The notes beneath the pieces were generated by a model. It was not told the origin of the DNA and ran no database searches. It was given only the letters and a program-made list of their open reading frames with translations. From contig CACZNH010000004.1 in NCBI GenBank assembly GCA_902782465.1, positions 1 to 64,000 of the forward strand: a stretch of 64,000 nt of DNA, given 5' to 3'. The position numbers were made by a program, and so were the translations under genes. Positions 18,704 through 28,125 of this stretch are shown piece after piece. Every line of letters starts with the position of its first letter. The stretch's first letter is position 1. This DNA is from an uncultured Bacteroidales bacterium (GTDB lineage Bacteria > Bacteroidota > Bacteroidia > Bacteroidales > Muribaculaceae).

Positions 18704-20389
18704 TTAACGGGTAATGCGGTTGGATTTGATTTTGCGCTTGCCCACGCTGGTGGCGTTCTTGAGCATGTCGTTCTCGCTCTTTACGCCCTTGAAGACGTTA
18801 TTCTGGATTTCCAGTTGGTCGATGCGTCCGTTAGATTTCCCGTTACGGATTATGAACTGTCCTTTGCCTTTGCCCACATTGACCTCATTGCTGTTGAACA
18901 CAACGGTTCCCTTTTGGGCAAAACCCTCAAGGAAAAATGTCTCGCCCTGGCTGTTGAACGTATTGCCGGTAAAATTCAGGTCCAGCCTCTTGATGCTTTC
19001 GCAGTTAATCCTCGTGTTGCCGGTAAAGTAGTTGTTGTTGGCGCTGATGGAGTACTTATCGGCTAAATCCCAGGCACCGACGTGGGCGATGCAGTCGAGT
19101 CCCTTGCACACGTTACCCGTCAAGGTAACATCGCTGTTACCGTCGGACTTGCACCACACCAGCTCAATGCCATAGGCCTTGCCCGTTTTGGGGTCGCTTG
19201 TCACGTTGTTGACGATGGTGTTGTCGGCCATGGTCACGTGCCCGCCACGCATTACCACAACGGCAAAGCCCGTGGTGCCGAATTTGTTCAGGAGGGCATA
19301 GTCGTTCCTGAGCGTGTTGCCGTTGATGTGAATGACATCGGTTGACGCACTCTGGTCGTGGATTTCGATGTCGCTGTAATAAAAGGGGTCGTTGCTGCTC
19401 AGCGGATTGTGTACAATCTCGTTGTTCTCAATGTAGATGTCGCGGTGGTCATCGGCCGGGTCAAAACCGATGTAGATGCAACGGGTGCAGATGTCGTTGA
19501 TGATGAACTTGTTGCCGCGCAGGTGGAAATTGCTGGTCATGCAACGGTCCTCGCTGCTGCGCTGGTCGGTGAACAGTGATACAATCATGTCACACAGCGG
19601 ATCCTTGGTCTTGTCTCTTGCGTCCCATCCATAGTAGAACTCGTTGTCCTCGATAAAGATGTCGGTGCGGCTGGCCTTGCCGCGGATGTATTTCTTGGAA
19701 TTGTCCACCAGTCGGTCAAAAATAGCTACCGCCTCGTCCTTGCCGTACTTGGTAATCCTGTTGCGCTTGATGTTGACGTTGTGCATCTCGCCGCGCAACC
19801 ACAGGCAACCGCCGTTGTGGCTGTTGTTGTAGTTGGTGATGTCACAGTCGGTGATGTTGACATTGGAGCACACATGCAGGTCAAAGTTGGTGAGGCTGGC
19901 GTTGTAGTTGTAGCTTTTCACACGTGTGATGTTTACGCTGTTGCAATGACGGATTTTGAACAGGTAATTGCTTTTCTCATCCCACCAGATGCCCTTGTGG
20001 TCCTTGACGCGGAAAGAGATGTCACTGATGCTCGCCGACAGTGGATGAGCCAAAGTGCCGAACACGTCGATGAAACAATCGTCGGTAAAGGCTTTAAAAC
20101 CGGCTTTGTCGTTGCCCTTGTCAAAGATGACCGTTGTCTGCTGCTCTCCCTTTCCCTTGATGACCAGATGGCTGTGGAAAATGACCGAGCCCTCAATAGT
20201 ATAGGTGCCCTTGCCAAATTCAAGCACGACGGTGTCGTTGTAGTTGGCGGTTTCGCCTACTTGGCGCAGTCGCTGGGTAAGGTTGCCCTTGGCCAAGTCG
20301 GGGTTGACTAGAATTGTCCTTGCCTGGATATTCAGTGCTGTCATGCCGATGATGGCTGCCACGATGAGATATTGCGTAAAATTTTTCAT
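18704..20389 (-). CDS. Secreted right-handed beta-helix protein
   Basis: 561 residues with a signal peptide (about 1-23, ending NIQA). The body has many short repeats of the N-x-I/V-x-x-N/C type (NITDCDITNYNN, NVNIKRNRITKYG, IFIEDNEFYYG), typical of pectate-lyase-like right-handed parallel beta-helices. Such proteins in polysaccharide loci are often lyases or C5-epimerases acting in the periplasm. I cannot identify catalytic residues, so this role is inferred from fold and context. It lies between two GT4 genes on the same strand. Confidence 0.82.
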   Translation of the reverse strand: MKNFTQYLIVAAIIGMTALNIQARTILVNPDLAKGNLTQRLRQVGETANYNDTVVLEFGKGTYTIEGSVIFHSHLVIKGKGEQQTTVIFDKGNDKAGFKAFTDDCFIDVFGTLAHPLSASISDISFRVKDHKGIWWDEKSNYLFKIRHCNSVNITRVKSYNYNASLTNFDLHVCSNVNITDCDITNYNNSHNGGCLWLRGEMHNVNIKRNRITKYGKDEAVAIFDRLVDNSKKYIRGKASRTDIFIEDNEFYYGWDARDKTKDPLCDMIVSLFTDQRSSEDRCMTSNFHLRGNKFIINDICTRCIYIGFDPADDHRDIYIENNEIVHNPLSSNDPFYYSDIEIHDQSASTDVIHINGNTLRNDYALLNKFGTTGFAVVVMRGGHVTMADNTIVNNVTSDPKTGKAYGIELVWCKSDGNSDVTLTGNVCKGLDCIAHVGAWDLADKYSISANNNYFTGNTRINCESIKRLDLNFTGNTFNSQGETFFLEGFAQKGTVVFNSNEVNVGKGKGQFIIRNGKSNGRIDQLEIQNNVFKGVKSENDMLKNATSVGKRKIKSNRITR

Positions 20390-20392
20390 ATC

Positions 20393-20430
20393 TTTTAGTT
20401 TTTAGACTTTAGACCTTAGACTTTAGTTTT
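20393..20430 (-). repeat. Heptamer element E
   Basis: On the minus strand, units of the ACTAAAn/TCTAAAG type end three bases before the ATG at 20389. It lies between the GT4 gene at 20437 and the beta-helix gene. Confidence 0.65.
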
Positions 20431-20436
20431 CGTTTA

Positions 20437-21567
20437 TTATTTGCGGTTGATGACATCGTTGAGGATAGTGGCGAGGGTGGTGCGCAGGGCTTCGGTGGTG
20501 TAGCAGTTGTCATATAGGGGGCGGGTGGAGGCACCGGCCTGCAATGAGTGCACAATAGCTTGGGTGAGGGCATTGGTGTCGCCGGTGGGGAAGAACTGGA
20601 TGCCATCATAGCCGTCACAGGTCTGTCTGAAGAAGGGCAGGTCGCTTAACACCATGGGTTTGCCGAAGTAGCTGGCGATGCTGGTTACGCCGCTCTGGGT
20701 GGCCGAGATATAGGGATAGACGACCACTGCAGCGCGGTTAAACAGGTCAGCCACCTCATTGTCGTCGATGAATCGGTTAATGAAAATGACGTTCTGCTCT
20801 TCGGCACTGCGCTTGAAGTAGATGTCGCCAGAACCGGCGATGACCAGCGGAATCCGGCGCAGCTCGGGATGTGAAAGATAGACATCATAGAGCATATGCA
20901 CACCCTTGTACAGCTGCACGTTGCCAAAGAACAGGATATAACCGCCGTCAATGTCCGACAGCTCGGGTACGCGGCAGTTGCCCTGTGCTATGACATCGGT
21001 GACCAGGGTGGGGAAGGGGGCGTAATGCACATCATGGTTGGGGAAACGCCCTTGGATAAGTTCCTGTTGATCACGGCTGTTGGTAACCTGATGACAGGTG
21101 TGCTCTAGCATCTGCCGCTGTGGCCGAGCGATGATAAACCGGTGTTTGAGCCATGTCCCCAGTGAACTGAACTTGGAATCGTGAAAACATGCGTCATGCA
21201 CGGTATAGAGCACAGGGATGCGACGGCACAGACGCTGGATGTGCCTTGCAAGAATCAGTTCCTCGGTCAACGAGTAGATGATGTCGATGTTGTGCCGCTC
21301 AATAATGTCGTCAATGGCGTTGAGGACTGCAGTGGGACGGAAACGGAAGACCAACTTGTCCCACTTGCGGTTAGGATAATCAATCCAAGTGATGCTGCTG
21401 GCGGAAATTCCGGGAAATGCCTGACTGTCATTCTGTCGGCGGCTCACGACAAGCACCCGGTCTCCCATTTGCCACGTTGTGTTGATGATGTTGCGGGCAT
21501 AAGGCCTCATGCCTGGGGCATCAAACTCGGTAACGAGAAACAATATGTGCTTGTTGGCGTTTCTCAT
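20437..21567 (-). CDS. Glycosyltransferase, GT4 family
   Basis: 376-residue GT-B protein. The donor half contains GYILFFGNVQLYKGVHML, then VVYPYISATQSGVTSIASYFGKPMVLSDL, the position where GT4 enzymes hold their nucleotide-sugar contacts; the catalytic E-x7-E glutamates are not obvious here. The start codon overlaps the stop of the upstream polymerase gene in an ATGA arrangement (21564-21567), which indicates translational coupling. Expected to act on a lipid-linked repeat unit in the cytoplasm. Confidence 0.82.
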   Translation of the reverse strand: MRNANKHILFLVTEFDAPGMRPYARNIINTTWQMGDRVLVVSRRQNDSQAFPGISASSITWIDYPNRKWDKLVFRFRPTAVLNAIDDIIERHNIDIIYSLTEELILARHIQRLCRRIPVLYTVHDACFHDSKFSSLGTWLKHRFIIARPQRQMLEHTCHQVTNSRDQQELIQGRFPNHDVHYAPFPTLVTDVIAQGNCRVPELSDIDGGYILFFGNVQLYKGVHMLYDVYLSHPELRRIPLVIAGSGDIYFKRSAEEQNVIFINRFIDDNEVADLFNRAAVVVYPYISATQSGVTSIASYFGKPMVLSDLPFFRQTCDGYDGIQFFPTGDTNALTQAIVHSLQAGASTRPLYDNCYTTEALRTTLATILNDVINRK

Positions 21568-23054
21568 ACGGTCAGCACGGTTACCGGTATTTCTTCGTTC
21601 TCTTTTTCCTCCTCATTTTGCCGCTCGGCAATCGCACGTCGCTTGGAGGCTTCTACAGTTTCAAATTCGGGATGCTCCTCGGCGGCATAGTGACGGTTGA
21701 GTGAGAAAGCAATGAACATGAGCGATATGGTAAGCGCTTGCGGGGTGAGCGGGTTCCAGTCGCTGTTGCCCTGCACCAGCATACAGCAGATCATGCCCAG
21801 TCCCGTAATGTTCAGTATGTTGTAATAGCGGTTCTGGGAGAGCTTTGTCCGTCGCTTGAAGGTCGCGATGTACCAGATGATGAATCCCAAGATGGGCAGG
21901 AAACCGATGAGTCCCAACTCATCGACAAGGATAATCCAGATGTTATGGATAGGGTTGGAGAACATGAACTCTTCAGGCTGAAAGATGTCGGCAGCATCAA
22001 AAATCTGCTCAAACATCATGGCGGAACTGTTCTCGACCAGATAGCTCAAGTGGCCGTTAAGCCCCACACCCACCAGCGGATGGTCCTCGAAAATCTCATA
22101 GCCGCAATAGTAGTGCATCAGGCGTGACGTGGTCATTTCATCCAGGTTGTCCACATCACTAAACAGGAAGCTCAAGGGACCGGTCAGCAACAGGGCAATG
22201 ATGACGCCCAGGGGGACGATACCCTTGAGGATACTCTGCAAACTCAGAATCTTGTGGCGTCTGAAGACATAGAATACCACAATCACCAATAGTGAGAACA
22301 CGATAGAGGCCAGCGCACTGCGGCTGGCGCTGAACACGATGACCAGGAAAGCCAGTCCTGCAAAGATGCCGCTCATACGGCGCTTGTAGTTGGTCAGGAA
22401 ACATGCCGTAAAGAACGCGAAATAGTAGGACGCGTAAGTGCCCAGTCCGTTGGGGTGAGCCATCGTGCCCACGGCACCTGCACGCTCGTCGTTGCGCGTC
22501 ACAGCATCGACATCAAACAACTTGATGGCGGCTTCCATGTTCATGACCGGATACAGGAAGCACAAGAAGATGTGAAGTGCGACGGTCAGCGTCAGTCCCA
22601 TAAAGATGCCGTTTACCACATTCTTCACCGAGAAACTGTTGGCAAACAGGTACATGAACACCGCAAATGCCAGCAGATAGATAACAGCAGCGATGGTCTG
22701 GAGCCGTGACACGTCATAGGGGTTGGCTATCGTGTAGCCGGCATAAGCCAGGAAGATGAGAAACAGCCAGAGGTTGGGACGCCGGATGCGCCAATGCCTG
22801 TCGCGGGCGATAATCCAGATAAGCACGACCGACAAGGCATAGAACGGCCATATCGCCACACTGGCACCGAAGGAGCCTTCGGTCTCAGTGGCTGCCTTGA
22901 AGACAGGTAGGTACAAGCGGGTGAAACAGCACGAGAAGGTATAGAGCGCGATGATGATTTCATAGATGCGCGCTTTGCTCATGCGGAGTCCCTGGCGTGC
23001 GATGAAGAAAAACAACGCAAATCCCAGGGTGACAAATATGAGCGCTCTATCCAT
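21564..23054 (-). CDS. O-antigen polymerase/ligase family membrane protein (Wzy-like)
   Basis: 496 residues with about ten or more hydrophobic segments and a long loop near residues 280-370, the layout of Wzy/WaaL proteins. The loop contains GYEIFEDHPLVGVGLNGHL, the HPLxGVGxG motif of the O-antigen ligase domain. In this setting (Wzx, Wzc and Wza upstream) polymerisation of repeat units in the periplasm is the likely role rather than ligation. The C-terminal tail is unusually charged (KRRAIAERQNEEEKENEE). It overlaps the next GT4 gene by four bases. Confidence 0.85.
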   Translation of the reverse strand: MDRALIFVTLGFALFFFIARQGLRMSKARIYEIIIALYTFSCCFTRLYLPVFKAATETEGSFGASVAIWPFYALSVVLIWIIARDRHWRIRRPNLWLFLIFLAYAGYTIANPYDVSRLQTIAAVIYLLAFAVFMYLFANSFSVKNVVNGIFMGLTLTVALHIFLCFLYPVMNMEAAIKLFDVDAVTRNDERAGAVGTMAHPNGLGTYASYYFAFFTACFLTNYKRRMSGIFAGLAFLVIVFSASRSALASIVFSLLVIVVFYVFRRHKILSLQSILKGIVPLGVIIALLLTGPLSFLFSDVDNLDEMTTSRLMHYYCGYEIFEDHPLVGVGLNGHLSYLVENSSAMMFEQIFDAADIFQPEEFMFSNPIHNIWIILVDELGLIGFLPILGFIIWYIATFKRRTKLSQNRYYNILNITGLGMICCMLVQGNSDWNPLTPQALTISLMFIAFSLNRHYAAEEHPEFETVEASKRRAIAERQNEEEKENEEIPVTVLTV

Positions 23055-23091
23055 GCTGGTACAGGCTGCTTAATCGCCGCGGTGGGGCGGG

Positions 23092-25425
23092 TTAGTTGTC
23101 GTCCTTCTGATTGTTGTTCAGACCGTAGCCGTAGGTGTTGTCGTTGCTCGGCTTGGTGTCGTTGAGCACGACGCAGATGTTCTTCAACTGCTTGTTGGCG
23201 GCGATGCGGTTCATGAACTTGATGTGGTTGCGGCGCGTGTAGTTGGCACGGGTCACATAGACGGTGGCGTTGGTGTACTTGTCCAGGGCGAAGCTGTCGC
23301 TCACTTGGGCCACGGGTGCCGAGTCCACGATAATCACGTCATACTGCTCGCGCAGGTCGCGGAAGAAGTCCTTCACGCGGTCACCCAGCAACAGCTCTGA
23401 CGGGTTGGGCGGAATGGCACCGCCGACGAACACGTCCAGGCCCTTGACCTCCTTGCACTGCTGTGCAATCTGGTCGAGGGTGACATCGCTGCGCGACAGG
23501 TAAGAGGTAACACCGGGCAACTCGTTCAGGTCGAGCATCTGGGCCAGCTTGGGCGAGCGGATGTCCATGCCCACCAGTGCCACGCGCTTGCCCAGCAGAG
23601 CAAACGATGAAGCGATGTTGGTGCTGACAAACGACTTGCCCTCGCCGCTCACGCTGCTGGTGACCAGGATGACCTTGTCGTCCTCCTTGTTGAGGATGAA
23701 CTGCAGGTTGTTGCGGATATAGCGGAACAGCTCGACAATCGACGAGGTCTTGCCGTCCTTGACGACGAGCTGGGTGTGGTGACGGTTGTGGTGGATGTGT
23801 CCGATGAAGGGCACCTGGGTGAGTTCCTCCAGCTCTTCCTGGTTGGCGAACTTGGTAGTGAACAGGTCCTTCAGGTAGAGCAGCAACAGCGGCAGGAAGA
23901 AGCTGGCCAGCAGCATCAGCGCATAGACAAACATCCTGTTGGGGCTGATGGGCGTGTGCTGGGCGTAGGCGTGGTCCACAATCTTGCCCTTGGGCGTGGT
24001 GGCTGCCAGTACCAGGTTGTTCTCCTCACGCTTCTCGAGCAGGAAGGTGTACAGGGTGTTCTGGATGCCCTGGTTACGCAACAGCTCGCGGGCTTCGCGC
24101 TCCTCGGTGGGTACACGGCTGAGTTCGCCGGAGGTTTTGCCCGACTCGCTGCGGATTTTGCCAATCTGCATATCCAGTCCGCGGATGGAGCTGTTCACAC
24201 CCTGCAGCACGTTGTTGTGCATATCGTCAATCTGGGTTTCGAGCTGCTTGAGGGCGATGTTGTCGCCCTTGGCACTCAGTTCCAGCTCCTGGCGCTGTGC
24301 CAGCAGGTTATTGTAGGCCTTGATGGCAGCCGAGGCACCGCTGGAATCGACGGCAAAGGGAATGTAGGAACGCTTGTTGGCGGGATTGTTCACGAAGTCA
24401 CGCACCATGGCCAGAATCTGCCTGTTGGTCTCCAGCTTGATGAGGGCGCGGTCGTTGAGTTCCTGCTTGGTGACGGCACTCTTGATTTGCAGCTCGGGGT
24501 CCACAATCTTGTGGGCGCGCTTGTAGGCCTCGATGTCGGCCTCGCTGCTTGTCAAGCCCTTGTAGATGAGCGCCAGACGCTCGTCGATGAACTTGGCCGT
24601 GTTGATGGCCTGTTCGTCTTTCTCCCTTTGTCCACGCTCGTTGTACAGCTCCATGAGCTTGTTGAGGATGTCCTTGCCGCGCTCGATGTTGTTCTCGGCC
24701 AGCGACAGGTTGATACCGCTCGACTTCTTGTTGGCGAGCTTGACCTTGATGCGACGGTTCAGGATTTCGCCTTTCAACTGGTTGTTGATGAGGCTTGCGG
24801 TGACATGGTAGGGTTTGCCGCCCTTGAATTTCTCGGTGGCCTTGATGGCAAACACGCCATAGCTGGTCTTGACCGTGGTGGGCAGGGTGGCATCCTTGAC
24901 CTGGGCGAGCTCTTTCTTGCCCTTGGTGGCCTTGATGGTAGCGAGTCCCTGCTTGTTCACGTCAATCTTGAACTTCAGTCCTGACGACAGGGTGTCAAAA
25001 AACTCCTCGGGGACAACGACCTCGACGGGCGAGGTGTTGTAGTGGTCCCTCTTGGGCTTGTACCAGCCCTTGTCCTCGACATAGGAACGGTTGAGGCCGA
25101 GTTGCTTGACGACCTCGGTACACAGCTCCTGGGAGGAGAATACCACCATCTCGTCATCGACCTTGCTGCCCTGGCCCATGAGTTTCATGCTCTTGAGCAG
25201 GTTGGCACCGGCACCGGCGCCGTTGTCTTCCTGCGCCACGAGCACGACGGCCTTGACATTATAGATGCGTTGGGCATACTTGAGATAGGCCATTCCCAGA
25301 GCCACACAGGCAATGAGCGACAGCAGGAATAACCACCAGTAGCGCTTGTACTTGCGGACAAACGCGCTGAAATCGATGATTTGCTCCTCTTGTTGAGGGG
25401 TCGGGGGAGTATTGAATTGTGCCAT
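23092..25425 (-). CDS. Polysaccharide co-polymerase with tyrosine autokinase domain (Wzc-like)
   Basis: 777 residues controlling chain length and export. An N-terminal Wzz-type region has a membrane segment at about 33-52, then a long periplasmic part with coiled-coil stretches (about 240-480) and a second membrane segment near 500. A cytoplasmic BY-kinase domain follows with Walker A SSVSGEGKSFVSTN near residue 590, Walker A' VALVGMDIRSP, and Walker B-type VIIVDSAP. The C-terminal tail has only two tyrosines (TYGYG), fewer than the cluster found in E. coli Wzc. It starts next to a heptamer element and follows wza. Confidence 0.92.
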   Translation of the reverse strand: MAQFNTPPTPQQEEQIIDFSAFVRKYKRYWWLFLLSLIACVALGMAYLKYAQRIYNVKAVVLVAQEDNGAGAGANLLKSMKLMGQGSKVDDEMVVFSSQELCTEVVKQLGLNRSYVEDKGWYKPKRDHYNTSPVEVVVPEEFFDTLSSGLKFKIDVNKQGLATIKATKGKKELAQVKDATLPTTVKTSYGVFAIKATEKFKGGKPYHVTASLINNQLKGEILNRRIKVKLANKKSSGINLSLAENNIERGKDILNKLMELYNERGQREKDEQAINTAKFIDERLALIYKGLTSSEADIEAYKRAHKIVDPELQIKSAVTKQELNDRALIKLETNRQILAMVRDFVNNPANKRSYIPFAVDSSGASAAIKAYNNLLAQRQELELSAKGDNIALKQLETQIDDMHNNVLQGVNSSIRGLDMQIGKIRSESGKTSGELSRVPTEEREARELLRNQGIQNTLYTFLLEKREENNLVLAATTPKGKIVDHAYAQHTPISPNRMFVYALMLLASFFLPLLLLYLKDLFTTKFANQEELEELTQVPFIGHIHHNRHHTQLVVKDGKTSSIVELFRYIRNNLQFILNKEDDKVILVTSSVSGEGKSFVSTNIASSFALLGKRVALVGMDIRSPKLAQMLDLNELPGVTSYLSRSDVTLDQIAQQCKEVKGLDVFVGGAIPPNPSELLLGDRVKDFFRDLREQYDVIIVDSAPVAQVSDSFALDKYTNATVYVTRANYTRRNHIKFMNRIAANKQLKNICVVLNDTKPSNDNTYGYGLNNNQKDDN

Positions 25426-25429
25426 ATTC

Positions 25430-25509
25430 GTTTCAGTTTTCAGTTTTCAGTTTTCAGTTTTCAGTTGAACGCGGATGCCGCTGACAACTGAGAACTGACG
25501 ACTGAAAAC
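25430..25509 (-). repeat. Composite heptamer element F
   Basis: Plus-strand view: TTTTCAG units, core GCGGATGCCGC (25471-25481), then TGACAACTGAGAACTGACGACTG. Read on the minus strand, ACTGAAA units end about five bases before the Wzc start codon. The TCAG and CTGA arms are complementary around the core, and the core itself is a small hairpin (GCGG-ATG-CCGC). Confidence 0.85.
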
Positions 25510-25518
25510 AATGTATGT

Positions 25519-26325
25519 TTATCGGGTGAGGGCGATGACGAGTGATGCGATGACCGACACGCTGCTCACGATGGTCGAGGTGACCGACAGTTTAAAGGCG
25601 TTGTTTTGGTTGTACTTTGAGTTGTCGATGCGGATTTGGTTAGGCTCGACATAGACGATGTCGTTCTGACGCAGGTAGAAATACGGGTCGGAGAACACCT
25701 CACTGTTGGTCAGGTCCAGGCGGTGATAGGTGCGCTCGCCGTTCTCGGTGCGGATGACGAACACGCGGTCTCGCTGGCCATATTCGGTCAGGTCGTTGCA
25801 TGTGGCCAGGGCGTCGAGGACGGTAAAATGCTGACGCTCGGCAACAACACGCTGGGGCACGCGTACCTCGCCCATCACATCGACGGTGAAATTCACGATG
25901 TCAACCTTGACATAAGGGTCCTTGACATCCTTGGCGACCATCGCTGTGACCTCGTTGGCAATCTGCTCGGTGGTCTTGCCGGCGACGTGGATGCGTCCCA
26001 GCAGGGGCAGCATGATGTCGCCCTGCTTGTCGACGATATAGGTCTGGGTGCGCGGCTGGGTGGCCATGCGCAGTGCGTTGCGAGTCGCGGGATTCTCAAG
26101 CGGCAGGTTATAGGCTGCAGTAGCCTCGGGAACGGCCGAGGTGACAGCGACGATAAGCTCGTCGTCGGGCTGGACGACGATGGGATAGCTGCTTTGAGGA
26201 TTAGGCAGAACGCCACTGGGAATGTCATTCAGGTTATGGAAATAAGCAAGGTTGTTCTCCTTGTTGGTTTTGCACGAGAACAACATGACCGATGCAACCA
26301 GCATGATAAGTAATCTAGATTTCAT
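25519..26325 (-). CDS. Polysaccharide export outer-membrane lipoprotein (Wza-like)
   Basis: 268 residues with a lipoprotein signal (VMLFSCKT, Cys 18). It contains the export domain (about 50-150: YPIVVQPDDELIVAVTS, VDKQGDIMLPLLGRIHVAGKTTEQI), then a soluble ligand-binding beta-grasp region (VMGEVRVPQRV, NDIVYVEPN) and a C-terminal hydrophobic segment. It is smaller than E. coli Wza, as usual for Bacteroidetes. It should form the outer-membrane channel working with the Wzc protein encoded next. Confidence 0.92.
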   Translation of the reverse strand: MKSRLLIMLVASVMLFSCKTNKENNLAYFHNLNDIPSGVLPNPQSSYPIVVQPDDELIVAVTSAVPEATAAYNLPLENPATRNALRMATQPRTQTYIVDKQGDIMLPLLGRIHVAGKTTEQIANEVTAMVAKDVKDPYVKVDIVNFTVDVMGEVRVPQRVVAERQHFTVLDALATCNDLTEYGQRDRVFVIRTENGERTYHRLDLTNSEVFSDPYFYLRQNDIVYVEPNQIRIDNSKYNQNNAFKLSVTSTIVSSVSVIASLVIALTR

Positions 26326-26329
26326 TCTT

Positions 26330-26411
26330 TTTCAGTTTTTAGTTTTCAGTTTTCAGTTTTCAGTTGAATGCGGATGCCGCTGACAACTGACGACTGACAA
26401 CTGACGACTAC
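26330..26411 (-). repeat. Composite heptamer element G
   Basis: Near copy of element F: TTTTCAG units, core GCGGATGCCGC (26370-26380), then TGACAACTGACGACTGACAACTGACGAC. On the minus strand its ACTGAAA arm ends a few bases before the Wza start at 26325. The two elements bracket the wza gene. Confidence 0.85.
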
Positions 26412-26453
26412 GTTTTTACTTTTAAAAACGATGAATCACGCCAATTATTTTAT

Positions 26454-27896
26454 TTAATGATGTGTTTTAGTGATTTTGCTCTGCCACAAGTCGCGTAACT
26501 CGTTGCGGTACAGCCATGCCAGCACAGCGACTACTGCGAGAGAAAAGAGGATGTCAATGGCGATGGAACGGCTGTAATAGAAGGGGAGGGCGCCCAGGAG
26601 CATCGCACACACGGGAATGGCGGTGCGCGGCTCAATCTTGAGCACAAAATAGCGCTTCATGTCAAACCAGCGATAGGTGACCAGCACGAGATAGGTAACG
26701 AGCTGGGTGATGATGACGCCATACACGCCCAATGGCTTGATGAGCAGGAAGTTGAGACTGACATTGACGATGGCGGCAAGGACGATGGCAGGCAACGTGC
26801 GCTTGGTGTCGAGAGCACACTGGTAACCCATGTCGAAGAAGGCCGCCACGGCAAATACCACCGCCGACAAGCCCAGCGGATAGATGTAATTGAGGCTTTC
26901 ACGGTATTCTGGAGCCACGAGCCATCCGTAATTAATCTTGAGGGCAAAAACGTAGCCGATGAAGATGAGCGACAACAGGAAGATGTAGCTGTTCAACATC
27001 TTGGAGAAGAAGCGGTTGCGGTCAGGGCTATGGTATTGCAGAATGGCGGTTTCCTGCCATGCCTGGTAGAAGATGATGGCCAGTGTGTAGATGATGCCGG
27101 TGAAGCGGATGGCGACGGCATAGACACCGTTGACGTCCAGTCCCAGGAAGTGGGAGATGAACAGGCGGTCGCTGCTGCCGGTGAGCCACCAGCACAGTGA
27201 ACCGGGCATCAGGGGCAGGGTATAGCGGATGATGTCGCGCGCCACCTTGCGGGTGTTGATGTGCCAGCGCGTGTGGCGGCTGATGAGCCTTACCTTGCTC
27301 TCGACGATGAGCAGGGCCACGATGCGGGCCAGGATATTGGCCAGGAAGATGCCACGGATGCCCCATCCCATGCCGGCGACAAAGATAATGCTGAACAGGC
27401 CGATGCCCATTGCCGAGAGAATACCTACCGAGACAAAGGCGCGGTTGTTGCCCAAGCCACGGAAGACTTGGGAATAGACCTCCTGCAGCGACATGGCGAT
27501 GAGCAGCCCAACGATATAGCCCAGGTACTGTACGGGGTAGCACAATGCGATGACCAGCGCGATGAGCAGCGACAGCGTGAGGCTGCTGGCAAGGGTGCGT
27601 GCCACGAATGACACAATGCGCCTGCGTTGAACGTCTTCGTTGCAGTCAAGCAGGAAGCGGAAGGCGCCATCGCGCAGCTGCAGGGTGAAAAATGGAATCA
27701 GCAGCAGGCAAATCTGCAGACACACGTCGTAATAGCCGAAATCGGAGGTCTCATGCACAAAATAGGTGTACAGCGGCACCATCATGAATGTAATGAGCTT
27801 GGAGCCGATGTTGCCGATGGCATAAATACCTATGTCTTTCAGGAACTTGGATCCCCGATTGGCGGTTATGTTTGTCTTGTCGCTTGCTTCTTTCAT
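26454..27896 (-). CDS. Polysaccharide flippase (Wzx/MATE-like)
   Basis: 480 residues from the ATG at 27896; the frame runs on to a TTG at 27923 but that stretch is the promoter. Twelve to fourteen hydrophobic segments fill the protein, with an N-terminal motif FLKDIGIYAIGNIGSKLI typical of the polysaccharide biosynthesis/oligosaccharide flippase family. It should flip undecaprenyl-linked repeat units across the inner membrane. It is the first gene of the minus-strand polysaccharide series. The -7 box ends only about 13 bp before the ATG, so its mRNA leader must be very short. Confidence 0.9.
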   Translation of the reverse strand: MKEASDKTNITANRGSKFLKDIGIYAIGNIGSKLITFMMVPLYTYFVHETSDFGYYDVCLQICLLLIPFFTLQLRDGAFRFLLDCNEDVQRRRIVSFVARTLASSLTLSLLIALVIALCYPVQYLGYIVGLLIAMSLQEVYSQVFRGLGNNRAFVSVGILSAMGIGLFSIIFVAGMGWGIRGIFLANILARIVALLIVESKVRLISRHTRWHINTRKVARDIIRYTLPLMPGSLCWWLTGSSDRLFISHFLGLDVNGVYAVAIRFTGIIYTLAIIFYQAWQETAILQYHSPDRNRFFSKMLNSYIFLLSLIFIGYVFALKINYGWLVAPEYRESLNYIYPLGLSAVVFAVAAFFDMGYQCALDTKRTLPAIVLAAIVNVSLNFLLIKPLGVYGVIITQLVTYLVLVTYRWFDMKRYFVLKIEPRTAIPVCAMLLGALPFYYSRSIAIDILFSLAVVAVLAWLYRNELRDLWQSKITKTHH

Positions 27897-27909
27897 TGTA
27901 TTTGCGCGG

Positions 27910-27941
27910 CAAAGATAGTGCAAGCCGAGCGGAATGCCAAA
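27910..27941 (-). promoter_or_regulatory. Promoter of the minus-strand polysaccharide operon
   Basis: On the minus strand TTTG (27938-27941), 20 bp, TATCTTTG (27910-27917): a full match to the Bacteroidetes consensus, with the ATG only 13 bp beyond the -7 box. Confidence 0.8.
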
Positions 27942-28078
27942 TTTATTTGAGCATTTCAGAGGCGCAGCCTATCTTCGCCGTCAGGCAAAGGTGCAAAATA
28001 TTTGGTTTTTTAGCCTCTCTTTCGACAAATGTTTGTAACTTCGCATCACTTTTCAGCTTTTATGTGTTGGCGCTTGTG

Positions 28079-28125
28079 ACTGACAACTGAAAACTGACAA
28101 CTGAAAACTGACAACTGAAAACTGA
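28079..28125 (+). repeat. Heptamer element H, perfect 14-bp tandem
   Basis: Three perfect copies of the 14-mer ACTGACAACTGAAA plus ACTGA end at base 28125; the next base begins the ATG. A weak TAACTTCG box lies at 28036-28043 with no -33 match, so the array is probably transcribed as a 5' leader. Confidence 0.9.
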
